Positions 18,840 to 25,835 of a stretch of DNA of 51,337 nucleotides are shown here, piece by piece. Positions within the stretch are counted from its first letter, which is position 1; the number at the start of each line of letters is the position of its first letter. A program made the translations under genes and the position numbers. Source of the DNA: Bacteroides sp. (lineage in GTDB: Bacteria; Bacteroidota; Bacteroidia; Bacteroidales; Muribaculaceae); assembly GCA_014802535.1 (NCBI GenBank), contig JAAVCC010000014.1, positions 83,285-134,621 on the forward strand, given 5' to 3'. The notes under the pieces were generated by a model. The model was given only the letters and a program-made list of their open reading frames with translations. It did not search any database and was not told where the DNA came from.

Positions 18840-18892
18840 ATTAGCTGAGATTGTTAGCCAAAAATTTTGTTGGCTTAACAATTTCAGCTAAT
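18840..18892. repeat. Long imperfect hairpin between rfbC and rfbD
   Basis: Arms 18840-18861 and 18870-18892 are complementary along about 22 bases, with one mismatch/bulge near the middle and an A/T-rich 8-nt loop. The second arm runs into a short T-rich stretch, so it could terminate or attenuate transcription leaving rfbC. The same bases also form the promoter listed next, so the two functions may be linked. Confidence 0.6.
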
Positions 18893-18896
18893 TTTG
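18866..18896 (+). promoter_or_regulatory. Bacteroides-type promoter for rfbD (-33 TTTG, -7 TAATTTTG)
   Basis: TTTG at 18866-18869 and TAATTTTG at 18889-18896 are separated by 19 nt, matching the known Bacteroides -33/-7 consensus TTTG and TAnnTTTG. The start codon of rfbD is 45 nt further on. The -7 box overlaps the end of the hairpin's second arm. This would give rfbD, the IVS gene and rfbB their own promoter in addition to read-through from the capsule operon. Confidence 0.6.
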
Positions 18897-18941
18897 TATC
18901 AAAATAAATCTATTCGTCTAATCACTTAGATTTTGATAAAA

Positions 18942-19811
18942 ATGAGAATTCTCGTTACCGGAGGAAACGGACAGTTGGGCACATGCCTTAAAATCGCCGC
19001 TGAAAGTTCACCTAACGAATATATATTTACCGACGCCGACGATCTTGACATCACTGATCCCGAGGCTGTTGCGCTCGGTGTGGGTGCTAACAACATTGAC
19101 GTTATCGTCAATTGTGCGGCATATACCAATGTCGAAAGGGCAGAGGAGCAGCCCGAAATTGCCGAACGAATTAATGCTGAGGCGGTTGAATATTTGGCTA
19201 AAGCGGCAAAAGACAACAACTGCACGCTAATCCACATCTCGACCGACTATGTTTTTGGCGGAAATCAAGGCAATACCCCGCGCAGTGAGTCAGAACCGGT
19301 CAATCCCACAGGCGTTTATGGTGTCACGAAGTTACATGGCGAGCAACGTATTGCCGAGTCGGGTTGCAAAGCCATCATCATACGCACCGCATGGCTTTAT
19401 TCAGAATTCGGTAAGAACTTTGTCAAAACAATGCTCAACCTCACCGAAACCAAGCCCGAACTCAAAGTCGTTATCGACCAAGCCGGCACCCCGACCTACG
19501 CCCGCGACCTTGCCAGTGCTATCGTCAATATTATTGACAATCGCAAGTTTGAAGGCAATGAGGGCATCTACCACTATTCAAACGAAGGCGTTTGCTCGTG
19601 GTATGACTTCACCAAAGAGATTGCCGAGCTTTCGGGTCACACTCAATGCAAAATCGAGCCATGCAAGTCAAGCGAGTTTCCGTCACCGGTCGTTCGCCCT
19701 GCCTACTCCGTCCTCGACAAAACTAAATTCAAAACCACATTCCATATTCAAATCCCATATTGGAAAGATTCACTCAAAACCTGCATCAAAAACCTCTTGG
19801 TAAATGCATAA
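18942..19811 (+). CDS. rfbD: dTDP-4-dehydrorhamnose reductase RfbD/RmlD
   Basis: A 289-residue reductase, the last step of dTDP-L-rhamnose synthesis. MRILVTGGNGQLG carries the nucleotide-binding glycines, STDYVFGG and YGVTKLHGE give the Ser-Tyr-Lys catalytic set, and RTAWLYSEFGKNF is the usual RmlD segment. A TTG at 18933 is in frame, but the ATG at 18942 is the conserved start. The last codons and the stop (AATGCATAA) lie inside the left inverted end of the 518-bp element described below, so the C-terminus has probably been rewritten by that insertion. GC-rich, host-like codon use. Confidence 0.95.
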   Translation: MRILVTGGNGQLGTCLKIAAESSPNEYIFTDADDLDITDPEAVALGVGANNIDVIVNCAAYTNVERAEEQPEIAERINAEAVEYLAKAAKDNNCTLIHISTDYVFGGNQGNTPRSESEPVNPTGVYGVTKLHGEQRIAESGCKAIIIRTAWLYSEFGKNFVKTMLNLTETKPELKVVIDQAGTPTYARDLASAIVNIIDNRKFEGNEGIYHYSNEGVCSWYDFTKEIAELSGHTQCKIEPCKSSEFPSPVVRPAYSVLDKTKFKTTFHIQIPYWKDSLKTCIKNLLVNA

Positions 19812-20320
19812 TTCATAGTTCATAATGCTTAATTAACGCTCAATAATGCATAAAAACGACAATATAATAGCGATAAAGTCAAAGAACTTTGCAATAAGGA
19901 TTATTCGCCTTTATCAACATTTGGTTAATGAGCAGCATGAATATGTATTATCTAAACAGTTACTACGATGTGGAACTTCTATAGGAGCAAACGTTAAAGA
20001 AGGAATTCGAGGTCAGTCAAAAGCCGATTTTGGCGCAAAAATGAATATTGCATTGAAAGAAGCAAGTGAATGTGAATATTGGCTTGAATTGTTGTATGAA
20101 ACTGAAATATTAAGCGAATCGGAATTTAACTCTATAATAATTGATTGCCGAGAATTAATCAAATTATTAACCTCAATTGTCAAAACGACATTTGCTAATA
20201 AAAATAATTAGACTTCGTAGATTTTGCAATAAAAATTGTCAAACCGTAATTATACATTAAGCATTATAAATTGAGCATTGTAAAACCCAATTATGAATTG
20301 TGCATTATGAATTCTGCATT
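19803..20320. mobile_element. 518-bp element with 15-bp inverted ends carrying an IVS-type gene
   Basis: AATGCATAATTCATA at 19803-19817 and its inverted copy TATGAATTCTGCATT at 20306-20320 (14 of 15 matching) bound an AT-rich segment placed between rfbD and rfbB. More copies of ATAATGCTTAAT-like and ATTATGAATTGTGCATT-like words lie just inside both ends. The left end supplies the rfbD stop codon; the right end supplies the rfbB start codon. The cargo is one four-helix-bundle gene. I see no transposase and no clear target duplication, so if mobile it is non-autonomous. Confidence 0.55.
19846..20211 (+). CDS. Four-helix-bundle protein, 23S rRNA IVS family
   Basis: A 121-residue protein of the family first seen encoded in intervening sequences of 23S rRNA genes (PF05635). 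The conserved core LLRCGTSIGANVKEG, then KADFGAKMNIALKEASECEYWLE, is present in full and the protein is all helical. No enzymatic function is known for the family; members often appear as small solitary genes between housekeeping or surface-polysaccharide genes of Bacteroidetes. Here the ATG (19846) is itself in one of the ATAATGCAT-type repeat words. It is AT-rich against GC-richer rfbD and rfbB on both sides, which supports insertion. Confidence 0.88.
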   Translation: MHKNDNIIAIKSKNFAIRIIRLYQHLVNEQHEYVLSKQLLRCGTSIGANVKEGIRGQSKADFGAKMNIALKEASECEYWLELLYETEILSESEFNSIIIDCRELIKLLTSIVKTTFANKNN

Positions 20321-21449
20321 AAAAAAAATACTCATCACTGGTGGCGCCGGATTTATTGGTAGCCATGTCGTTAGACTATTTGTCAATAAATATCCTGATT
20401 ATCATATCGTTAATTTGGATAAATTGACCTATGCCGGTAACCTTGCCAACCTCAAAGATATAGAATCAAAACCCAACTATACATTTGTTAAGGCTGATAT
20501 TGCGGACCTCGACGAGATGCGCCGCATCATCACCACCCACAAAATCGATGGCATCATTCACCTTGCCGCCGAGAGCCACGTCGATCGCTCGATCAAAGAC
20601 CCCTTCACCTTTGCCAGGACAAACGTGATGGGAACTCTCGCATTGCTCCAGGCAGCAAAAGAATATTGGGAATCGCTACCCGAAAAATACGACGGCAAAC
20701 TGTTCTATCACATCTCGACCGATGAAGTTTACGGCGCCCTTGAACTGACCCATCCCGAAGGCGTTCCGGCTCCGTTCACAACCAAAGCGTCATCAGAAGA
20801 CGATATGGCATACGGTACCGAATTTTTCGTCGAGACAACCAAATACAATCCCCACTCGCCATATTCGGCATCAAAAGCATCGTCCGACCACTTTGTTCGC
20901 GCCTACCACGACACCTATGGCATGCCGACGCTTGTAACCAACTGCTCAAACAACTACGGACCATATCAGTTCCCCGAAAAGCTCATCCCGCTGTTCATTA
21001 ACAACATACGCCACGGCAAACCGTTGCCCGTTTATGGCAAAGGCGAAAACGTGCGCGACTGGCTCTTTGTCGAAGACCATGCCCGCGCAATTGACCTTAT
21101 CTTCCATAAAGGCAAAGTGGCAGAGACCTACAATATCGGAGGCTTTAACGAGTGGAAAAACATTGATCTCATCAAAGTGATCATCAAGACCGTTGACCGC
21201 CTGCTCGGCAATCCCGAGGGTCAATCAGAAAAACTGATAACCTTTGTCACCGACCGCCTCGGCCACGACATGCGCTATGCCATCGACTCGCGCAAACTCC
21301 AAAGCGAACTCGGCTGGGAGCCCTCACTCCAATTTGAAGAAGGCATCGAAAAAACCGTCCGCTGGTACCTCGACAACCAAGAATGGATGGACAACATCAC
21401 CTCAGGCGATTACGAACGCTATTACGACGACATGTACAAAAACCGATAA
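20307..21449 (+). CDS. rfbB: dTDP-glucose 4,6-dehydratase RfbB/RmlB
   Basis: A 380-residue extended SDR. GGAGFIGSHVVRLF follows the start, then HISTDEVYG and YSASKASSDHFVRAYHDTYG give the catalytic Thr/Asp/Glu and Tyr-Lys set. It converts dTDP-glucose to dTDP-4-keto-6-deoxyglucose, the branch point for rhamnose and for 4-amino sugars. An in-frame start at 20271 would add residues unlike the family; the ATG at 20307 gives MNSALKKILITGG. That ATG lies in the right inverted end of the inserted element, so the first five residues are element-derived. The gene ends the capsule operon, with a terminator 26 nt downstream. Confidence 0.95.
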   Translation: MNSALKKILITGGAGFIGSHVVRLFVNKYPDYHIVNLDKLTYAGNLANLKDIESKPNYTFVKADIADLDEMRRIITTHKIDGIIHLAAESHVDRSIKDPFTFARTNVMGTLALLQAAKEYWESLPEKYDGKLFYHISTDEVYGALELTHPEGVPAPFTTKASSEDDMAYGTEFFVETTKYNPHSPYSASKASSDHFVRAYHDTYGMPTLVTNCSNNYGPYQFPEKLIPLFINNIRHGKPLPVYGKGENVRDWLFVEDHARAIDLIFHKGKVAETYNIGGFNEWKNIDLIKVIIKTVDRLLGNPEGQSEKLITFVTDRLGHDMRYAIDSRKLQSELGWEPSLQFEEGIEKTVRWYLDNQEWMDNITSGDYERYYDDMYKNR

Positions 21450-21474
21450 GATTATTCCAATCCATCTCATAAAC

Positions 21475-21515
21475 GGAGCAGTGCACCGAATTTCGGCGCA
21501 CTGCTCCCTTTTTAT
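21475..21515 (+). terminator. Intrinsic terminator of the polysaccharide operon
   Basis: A GC-rich stem follows rfbB: GGAGCAGTGC (21475-21484) pairs with GCACTGCTCC (21498-21507). Inner CCGA/TCGG pairs close a small loop, and a CTTTTTAT tail follows. No other hairpin this strong is seen in the preceding 21 kb, which supports a single long operon. Confidence 0.85.
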
Positions 21516-21571
21516 AGTCTGAAATAAAATCAAATTCATTACAAAATAAATGCACCATATCGAAGTTACTT

Positions 21572-21912
21572 TCACTCTTTCAGCACCTGAGTAGCCCATT
21601 GACGAAACTGCACACCACGATGTGAATTGACACGATAACCGACACTGATAATCATGTCGAGGTTATAGATTGGGATTTTGCGTTCCACCTGACGTTTGCC
21701 CTCAGTTTGAACTTGTGCAAAAAATGCATAAGTTGAATCGGGCTTCAATCCACCCTCCTCAAATATCTTTTTTATATGACGTTGTATGGTCGATCTATCG
21801 CGTTGAAACAGCTCTGCCATCTGGTAAGCCACACGGATTCATTGGCAAGCCGAACCTCAATCTTCGTCTCGCCACCCTGCGTCTGAAATAATATTATCTG
21901 TCCGCTGTCCAT
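21572..21912 (-). pseudogene. Remnant of a RhuM-family (virulence RhuM) gene, frameshifted and truncated
   Basis: Reading leftward from the ATG at 21912, the first 28 or so codons give a RhuM N-terminus (MDSGQIILFQTQGGE..., ending ANESVWLT). The frame then breaks near 21828, where about 4 nt seem to be missing between codons for VWLT and QMAELFQ. From there another frame continues with YQMAELFQRDRSTIQRHI and NLDMIISVGYRVNSHRG, both RhuM signatures, and stops after QWATQVLKE. Whole RhuM proteins are about 330-350 residues, so two thirds is gone. RhuM genes often sit beside type I-like restriction systems, as here; function unknown. Confidence 0.8.
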
Positions 21913-22000
21913 TTATGCAGTAAAATTACAATTTACAATATCTACATTAGACTTATATATCCACAAATTGATACAGAATAAATCTGATGACATTAAACCT

Positions 22001-23329
22001 TTAACCATGAAAAAATTTACTATCACTATCGTTAATGATTTTAGAGATTTGATCATTTGTGAATCCTGCAAAATTAAGTAAACAGCATATGAGCAGTTTC
22101 CTAATTTTTCTAGTTAATTCGAATAATTCCAAACCATCTTTAGCATATGGCTTTTTATCTTTTGGTACAAAGTGGGAAAAATAATGCCTCGAATCAACGA
22201 CCTCATTAATGTTGATCTCATTTAGTTTGAGACGGTCTATATCTTTAAATTCATTAACTAATTCTTCGATGATAGTATATAAGTGTGTGCGACCACTATT
22301 TTTGAGATGGTGTTCATGTCTGTAATCCTTATCTCTAAATCTCCACCAAAAGCCCTCAATGCCCTGTATGGCAATAAGGAAATCGACACTGGAAAAAGTA
22401 TCTTTAGGGCGAACACATTCAATTAGATGATGACGTATTGGAGCGATGTCACCCTGTTCAGAATACCATTTTTTTATAATTTTCTTAAACTCTTCTTTAA
22501 TGGCGTCATAGGAAAATAGAAACGACCATCTTTTGGATATATTTTGCTCGTGATTAGTTTCTATACCATGATAAACACGTATATATTCTATCGGAAAGAA
22601 ATATTTGTCACCATTATCAAGGTCTTGATATTTTAACTTGTTAAATAAAACAATTTTTTTGCTCTCGATAGGTCTCAACGCAGCAAATGATAAGAATTGT
22701 TCAAAGAGAAAAATCTTACCAATCGCATCTTTCAGTGAAAAATCAGAAGTATTAGTTAAGGTAATTAATGTTTTCTGTTTAATTATCGGTTCAAAGTATT
22801 CGCCATTATAATTTACAACCCCATCAATTGATAATCTAAAGTTCTCGATATCTACATGAGCTATATGATTCCTACCTGCTTTGAACGATATACAGTATTT
22901 CTCTACTTTATTTTCATTAAAAACCATTGTGTTCTCAATTGAGTTCGGAGGCGCCCAAAGACTTAAATAAGGAATATCAACCTGAGTTTTAAAGAAAAAG
23001 TGTGTATCTGATGAGGTAATATGTGCGCCAATGATTAAATGCTGACATTTATATCGTTGGATTGGAAATTTGCATTTGAAGTTAAGAGAACCGCCCGATG
23101 GGAAACAGTTTAACAATGATATTTCTTTTGCATCCGAGCTAAATCCATAGATCACATTCTCCTCCTCACGATTTATGAACTCTTCAACAGCTGAAGTCTG
23201 AGGGTGAAGTTGTCCTATTAACTCCAATTTTATTGAGTCATTAGGTGTATACGTTAAGATTCCGACCACTACGTCTTCTGGTGATGATGGAAGCCACCAG
23301 TATCCTTTTATTTCTATAGGTTCAGTCAT
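22001..23329 (-). CDS. apeA: ApeA-like antiphage protein with C-terminal HEPN domain
   Basis: A 442-residue protein. The N-terminal part (GYWWLPSSPEDVVVGILTYT from residue 9, then LELIG) matches the ApeA N-terminal domain pattern. The C-terminal part is an Apea-like HEPN domain with R381 and H386 in SRHYFSH, the RX4H ribonuclease motif. ApeA proteins are known antiviral effectors, with HEPN RNase activity proposed to cause abortive infection. It is the last gene of a co-directional run; 46 nt separate it from the 165-residue gene upstream. AT-rich, unlike galM or rfbB on either side. Family assignment is from motif memory; the trigger is unknown. Confidence 0.72.
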   Translation of the reverse strand: MTEPIEIKGYWWLPSSPEDVVVGILTYTPNDSIKLELIGQLHPQTSAVEEFINREEENVIYGFSSDAKEISLLNCFPSGGSLNFKCKFPIQRYKCQHLIIGAHITSSDTHFFFKTQVDIPYLSLWAPPNSIENTMVFNENKVEKYCISFKAGRNHIAHVDIENFRLSIDGVVNYNGEYFEPIIKQKTLITLTNTSDFSLKDAIGKIFLFEQFLSFAALRPIESKKIVLFNKLKYQDLDNGDKYFFPIEYIRVYHGIETNHEQNISKRWSFLFSYDAIKEEFKKIIKKWYSEQGDIAPIRHHLIECVRPKDTFSSVDFLIAIQGIEGFWWRFRDKDYRHEHHLKNSGRTHLYTIIEELVNEFKDIDRLKLNEININEVVDSRHYFSHFVPKDKKPYAKDGLELFELTRKIRKLLICCLLNFAGFTNDQISKIINDSDSKFFHG

Positions 23330-23375
23330 AGCAAATTTTCGTAAAAATGTGTTCGATAAATTCGTATCTTATAAT

Positions 23376-23873
23376 TTATAAACTCATTAATTGATTTAAA
23401 TAATCTGTGAGTTCTATGTAGCTATTAAACTGATTGTTTACAAGTTTTGCATATATTTTCATAACTTGAGGCATTAAGGCATCTTTGGGAATTGATATAT
23501 TGGGTCTGCCATCAATGATAAACTTTAATATGCTTTGAATTAATGCCTTCGACATCTCTAAACCAAATCTATCACACTCTACTAAAGATGTATCAATTAA
23601 TGTCAATGCGAGCATAATTGAGTTATATGACTGAGAGATAATATTTTGTCTTACCATCTCTTTTTCATTCAGAAGGTTCTGTCGTTTGCATTGTTTATCT
23701 ATAATTTCATACTTAGTCATCATATTATTATGTGGAAGACTCTTTAAGTAATGGAATTGGATATCAAGGTTTCTAAGAGAGGAATTGATCTCTATGAATT
23801 TGATATATTGCTCCATTGCATTTATCAGATACTCGGTGGACTTATTATACAAATCTTGTGTTTTAAAATCCAT
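23376..23873 (-). CDS. Unknown helical protein
   Basis: A 165-residue protein that I do not recognise. It is predicted mostly helical, with no signal peptide, no membrane segment and no cysteine or histidine cluster. Central residues 60-120 are amphipathic (for example NIISQSYNSIMLALTLIDTS). It starts 5 nt after the stop of the membrane coiled-coil gene and ends 46 nt before the ApeA-like gene, so all three are probably co-transcribed. The context suggests a regulatory or adaptor component of a defence module; nothing in the sequence proves this. Confidence 0.7.
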   Translation of the reverse strand: MDFKTQDLYNKSTEYLINAMEQYIKFIEINSSLRNLDIQFHYLKSLPHNNMMTKYEIIDKQCKRQNLLNEKEMVRQNIISQSYNSIMLALTLIDTSLVECDRFGLEMSKALIQSILKFIIDGRPNISIPKDALMPQVMKIYAKLVNNQFNSYIELTDYLNQLMSL

Positions 23874-23878
23874 AATAC

Positions 23879-24940
23879 TTAATTATTTTTCTTAGATGAT
23901 CTTCTCCTTTGAGTTTGCTTATTTTCAATCTTTGAAAATAGTTGCTGTAATCTTTCTGCGGTTGCTTCAAGTTTGTCAATTCTATCTTGAAAAGTTTCAG
24001 CTAGAGTATCATTCTTGGTATGTTCATCTGTCATCTCCGAAAATAAATGTTCCAATCTTTCTGCGCTCGCTTCAAGTTCATCAATTCTACCCTTAAAGGT
24101 TTCAGCTAATGTATTATTATTATTGCTATGGGTTTCAAACATATTTGAAAACAGTTGCTGTAACCTCTCTGCCGATACCTCCATCAATTGAATTCGACCT
24201 TTAAACGTTTCCTCTTGAGTCATCATTTGATTCTGAGATTCGTCAGCTTTTTTATTGATTTCAGCTAATGTCGTTTGAGCCTTATCCAATAGACCTGCCT
24301 GTTGCTCTCTCAAGCCAGATAAAACATCGTCCCCTTTTTCAACTATCTCCTTAAGGCTTTCTTTCCCTTGTTTGGCAATATCATCTGTCTTATATAGCGA
24401 GTAGAAGCTGAAAATTAGAAATACGATCATCAACACACCGGCCCACAAAGCTAATACCGTATATTCGTGCTGAATACGATTAAAGTTAAGTTCAAGCAGC
24501 TCATTCGTGGCATGTTGCGAATTTGCTAACTGTCTATTTATTAGTAGCGAATCTTTTTTTAGTTCATCTGCCATAGCCCGATAAGACATATTATTGGCTA
24601 GCTCAAGGATAAGTTTTTTTACAGAACTGTAGTTTGTAATCTTTTTAGCAAGGTCTTTATCGCTTTCTAACACAATAATCAAACTGTCACAGTTAATTGG
24701 CTCATTTTTCAAATTATTATAGATACTTGTAAAGCAAGCCTCTGTTTTGGACAAATGCTCATTATGTGCTTCGATAATCTTTTGCTGAGAATGTGAGAAA
24801 TCCATATGCATTAAGATTATAGCAAAAACTACGAGAATTGTAAAAATTGTAGTAAAAACTAGAAACCTATTACAATACTTACTTACCTTATAGTGCTTAC
24901 AGTTTTCGTAAACATCTCTACATTCGTTATGTTTTTTCAT
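23879..24940 (-). CDS. Two-span membrane protein with coiled coil and three C-terminal repeats
   Basis: A 353-residue protein of unknown family. Membrane segments lie at about 26-44 and 161-183 around a helical, probably periplasmic domain of about 115 residues. The cytoplasmic part (184-353) is coiled coil. It ends in three tandem units of about 35 residues starting near 244, 280 and 315, with consensus ETFKGRIDELEASAERLQQL followed by FS. The last residues are very basic (QRRRSSKKNN). The shape recalls methyl-accepting-like or ZorA-type membrane sensors with long cytoplasmic tails, but I see no known domain. It is 5 nt from the unknown gene that precedes apeA, so it could act as sensor or anchor of that module (inference). 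Confidence 0.75.
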   Translation of the reverse strand: MKKHNECRDVYENCKHYKVSKYCNRFLVFTTIFTILVVFAIILMHMDFSHSQQKIIEAHNEHLSKTEACFTSIYNNLKNEPINCDSLIIVLESDKDLAKKITNYSSVKKLILELANNMSYRAMADELKKDSLLINRQLANSQHATNELLELNFNRIQHEYTVLALWAGVLMIVFLIFSFYSLYKTDDIAKQGKESLKEIVEKGDDVLSGLREQQAGLLDKAQTTLAEINKKADESQNQMMTQEETFKGRIQLMEVSAERLQQLFSNMFETHSNNNNTLAETFKGRIDELEASAERLEHLFSEMTDEHTKNDTLAETFQDRIDKLEATAERLQQLFSKIENKQTQRRRSSKKNN

Positions 24941-25000
24941 ATTTGTATATTAATTTGTTATGCCATGGGGGTATCATTGATTCAATGAAGGAATTACCGT

Positions 25001-25816
25001 TTATGCTTTTCTTTTCTCTGTGAAAGCATCCTCAGTCAAGGGTATACGTTTTATTCTGGGGAAATGTTGCGATAAAATTTGCCCAACAGATTGTCTTTGC
25101 TCAGTATTCATATCTTTGCCAAAATAGACGCTTTCAAAACAATCTTTGGGTAATATAATACGATGAAATTCCTCAGTCATGATATTTGTATATACTAATC
25201 TAATTTCTTGCTCGGGTTCCCATGGATCTGAATTCTTCAAAGCGAAAAATTGATATCCGGCAAATATTTTTACAGGGGAGGACGAGCTAAGAGCCAGCCA
25301 AGGAATAGTATTAGAAACAGATTGTTTATATCGTACAACAATACATGCAGTTTTTAAGCCTTGTTTTGTAAGCGCATTGATTGCTTTATTTTGGTTCAGT
25401 CCAATACATATTCCATCCTCAATCTCACTTTCAGAACGAGTATATCTATTCCATAATACAGAATTTAGAGGTGATATACCCAGACTGCAGACTCCAAATG
25501 ATTTAAACTCATTGGCTCTTTCTGTAAGCTTATTATTTATCAAACTCATATCAATCCCACACTCTTTGCAAAACTCTCTTGGAGCATCAAGATTAAATTT
25601 TGAAATATTGAGATCCTCGATATCATTCAATTTATCTCCTCTAGTAAATTGAATGTTGTGGTTTTGCAGCATCTGGCATCCGCTATTATAAGTCAAATAC
25701 TTGTAAATGATAGGATGCATCTGCGCTTGTTCAACGACTAATCTCATAAAAGATTTTACGTCAGCGTCTGATATTATATCATTGGGCTCAATTCTCATAT
25801 TACTATTCATTGTCAA
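25001..25816 (-). CDS. DUF2971-family protein
   Basis: A 271-residue protein with the DUF2971 layout. An N-terminal YKYLTYNSGCQML is followed by RGDKLNDIEDLNI (the LND.E motif), then SLGISPLNSVLWNRYTRSESEIEDGICIGL (cut here only as landmarks around residues 113-142), and EPEQEIRLVY near 201. DUF2971 proteins are frequent in defence islands and their biochemical role is not established. The gene lies 20 nt after the specificity subunit and 60 nt before the membrane coiled-coil gene. It could belong to either the restriction or the ApeA module. The first ATG at 25816 is taken; ATGs at 25810 and 25798 are also possible. Confidence 0.75.
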   Translation of the reverse strand: MTMNSNMRIEPNDIISDADVKSFMRLVVEQAQMHPIIYKYLTYNSGCQMLQNHNIQFTRGDKLNDIEDLNISKFNLDAPREFCKECGIDMSLINNKLTERANEFKSFGVCSLGISPLNSVLWNRYTRSESEIEDGICIGLNQNKAINALTKQGLKTACIVVRYKQSVSNTIPWLALSSSSPVKIFAGYQFFALKNSDPWEPEQEIRLVYTNIMTEEFHRIILPKDCFESVYFGKDMNTEQRQSVGQILSQHFPRIKRIPLTEDAFTEKRKA

Positions 25817-25835
25817 AATCGAGTGTTGATGTTTA

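Noticed and set aside
20271..20306. Upstream start of rfbB.
   Set aside because: The added residues are translated from the inserted repeat and are not RmlB-like.
19803..20320. The element between rfbD and rfbB as an insertion sequence.
   Set aside because: It encodes no transposase, only the four-helix-bundle protein.
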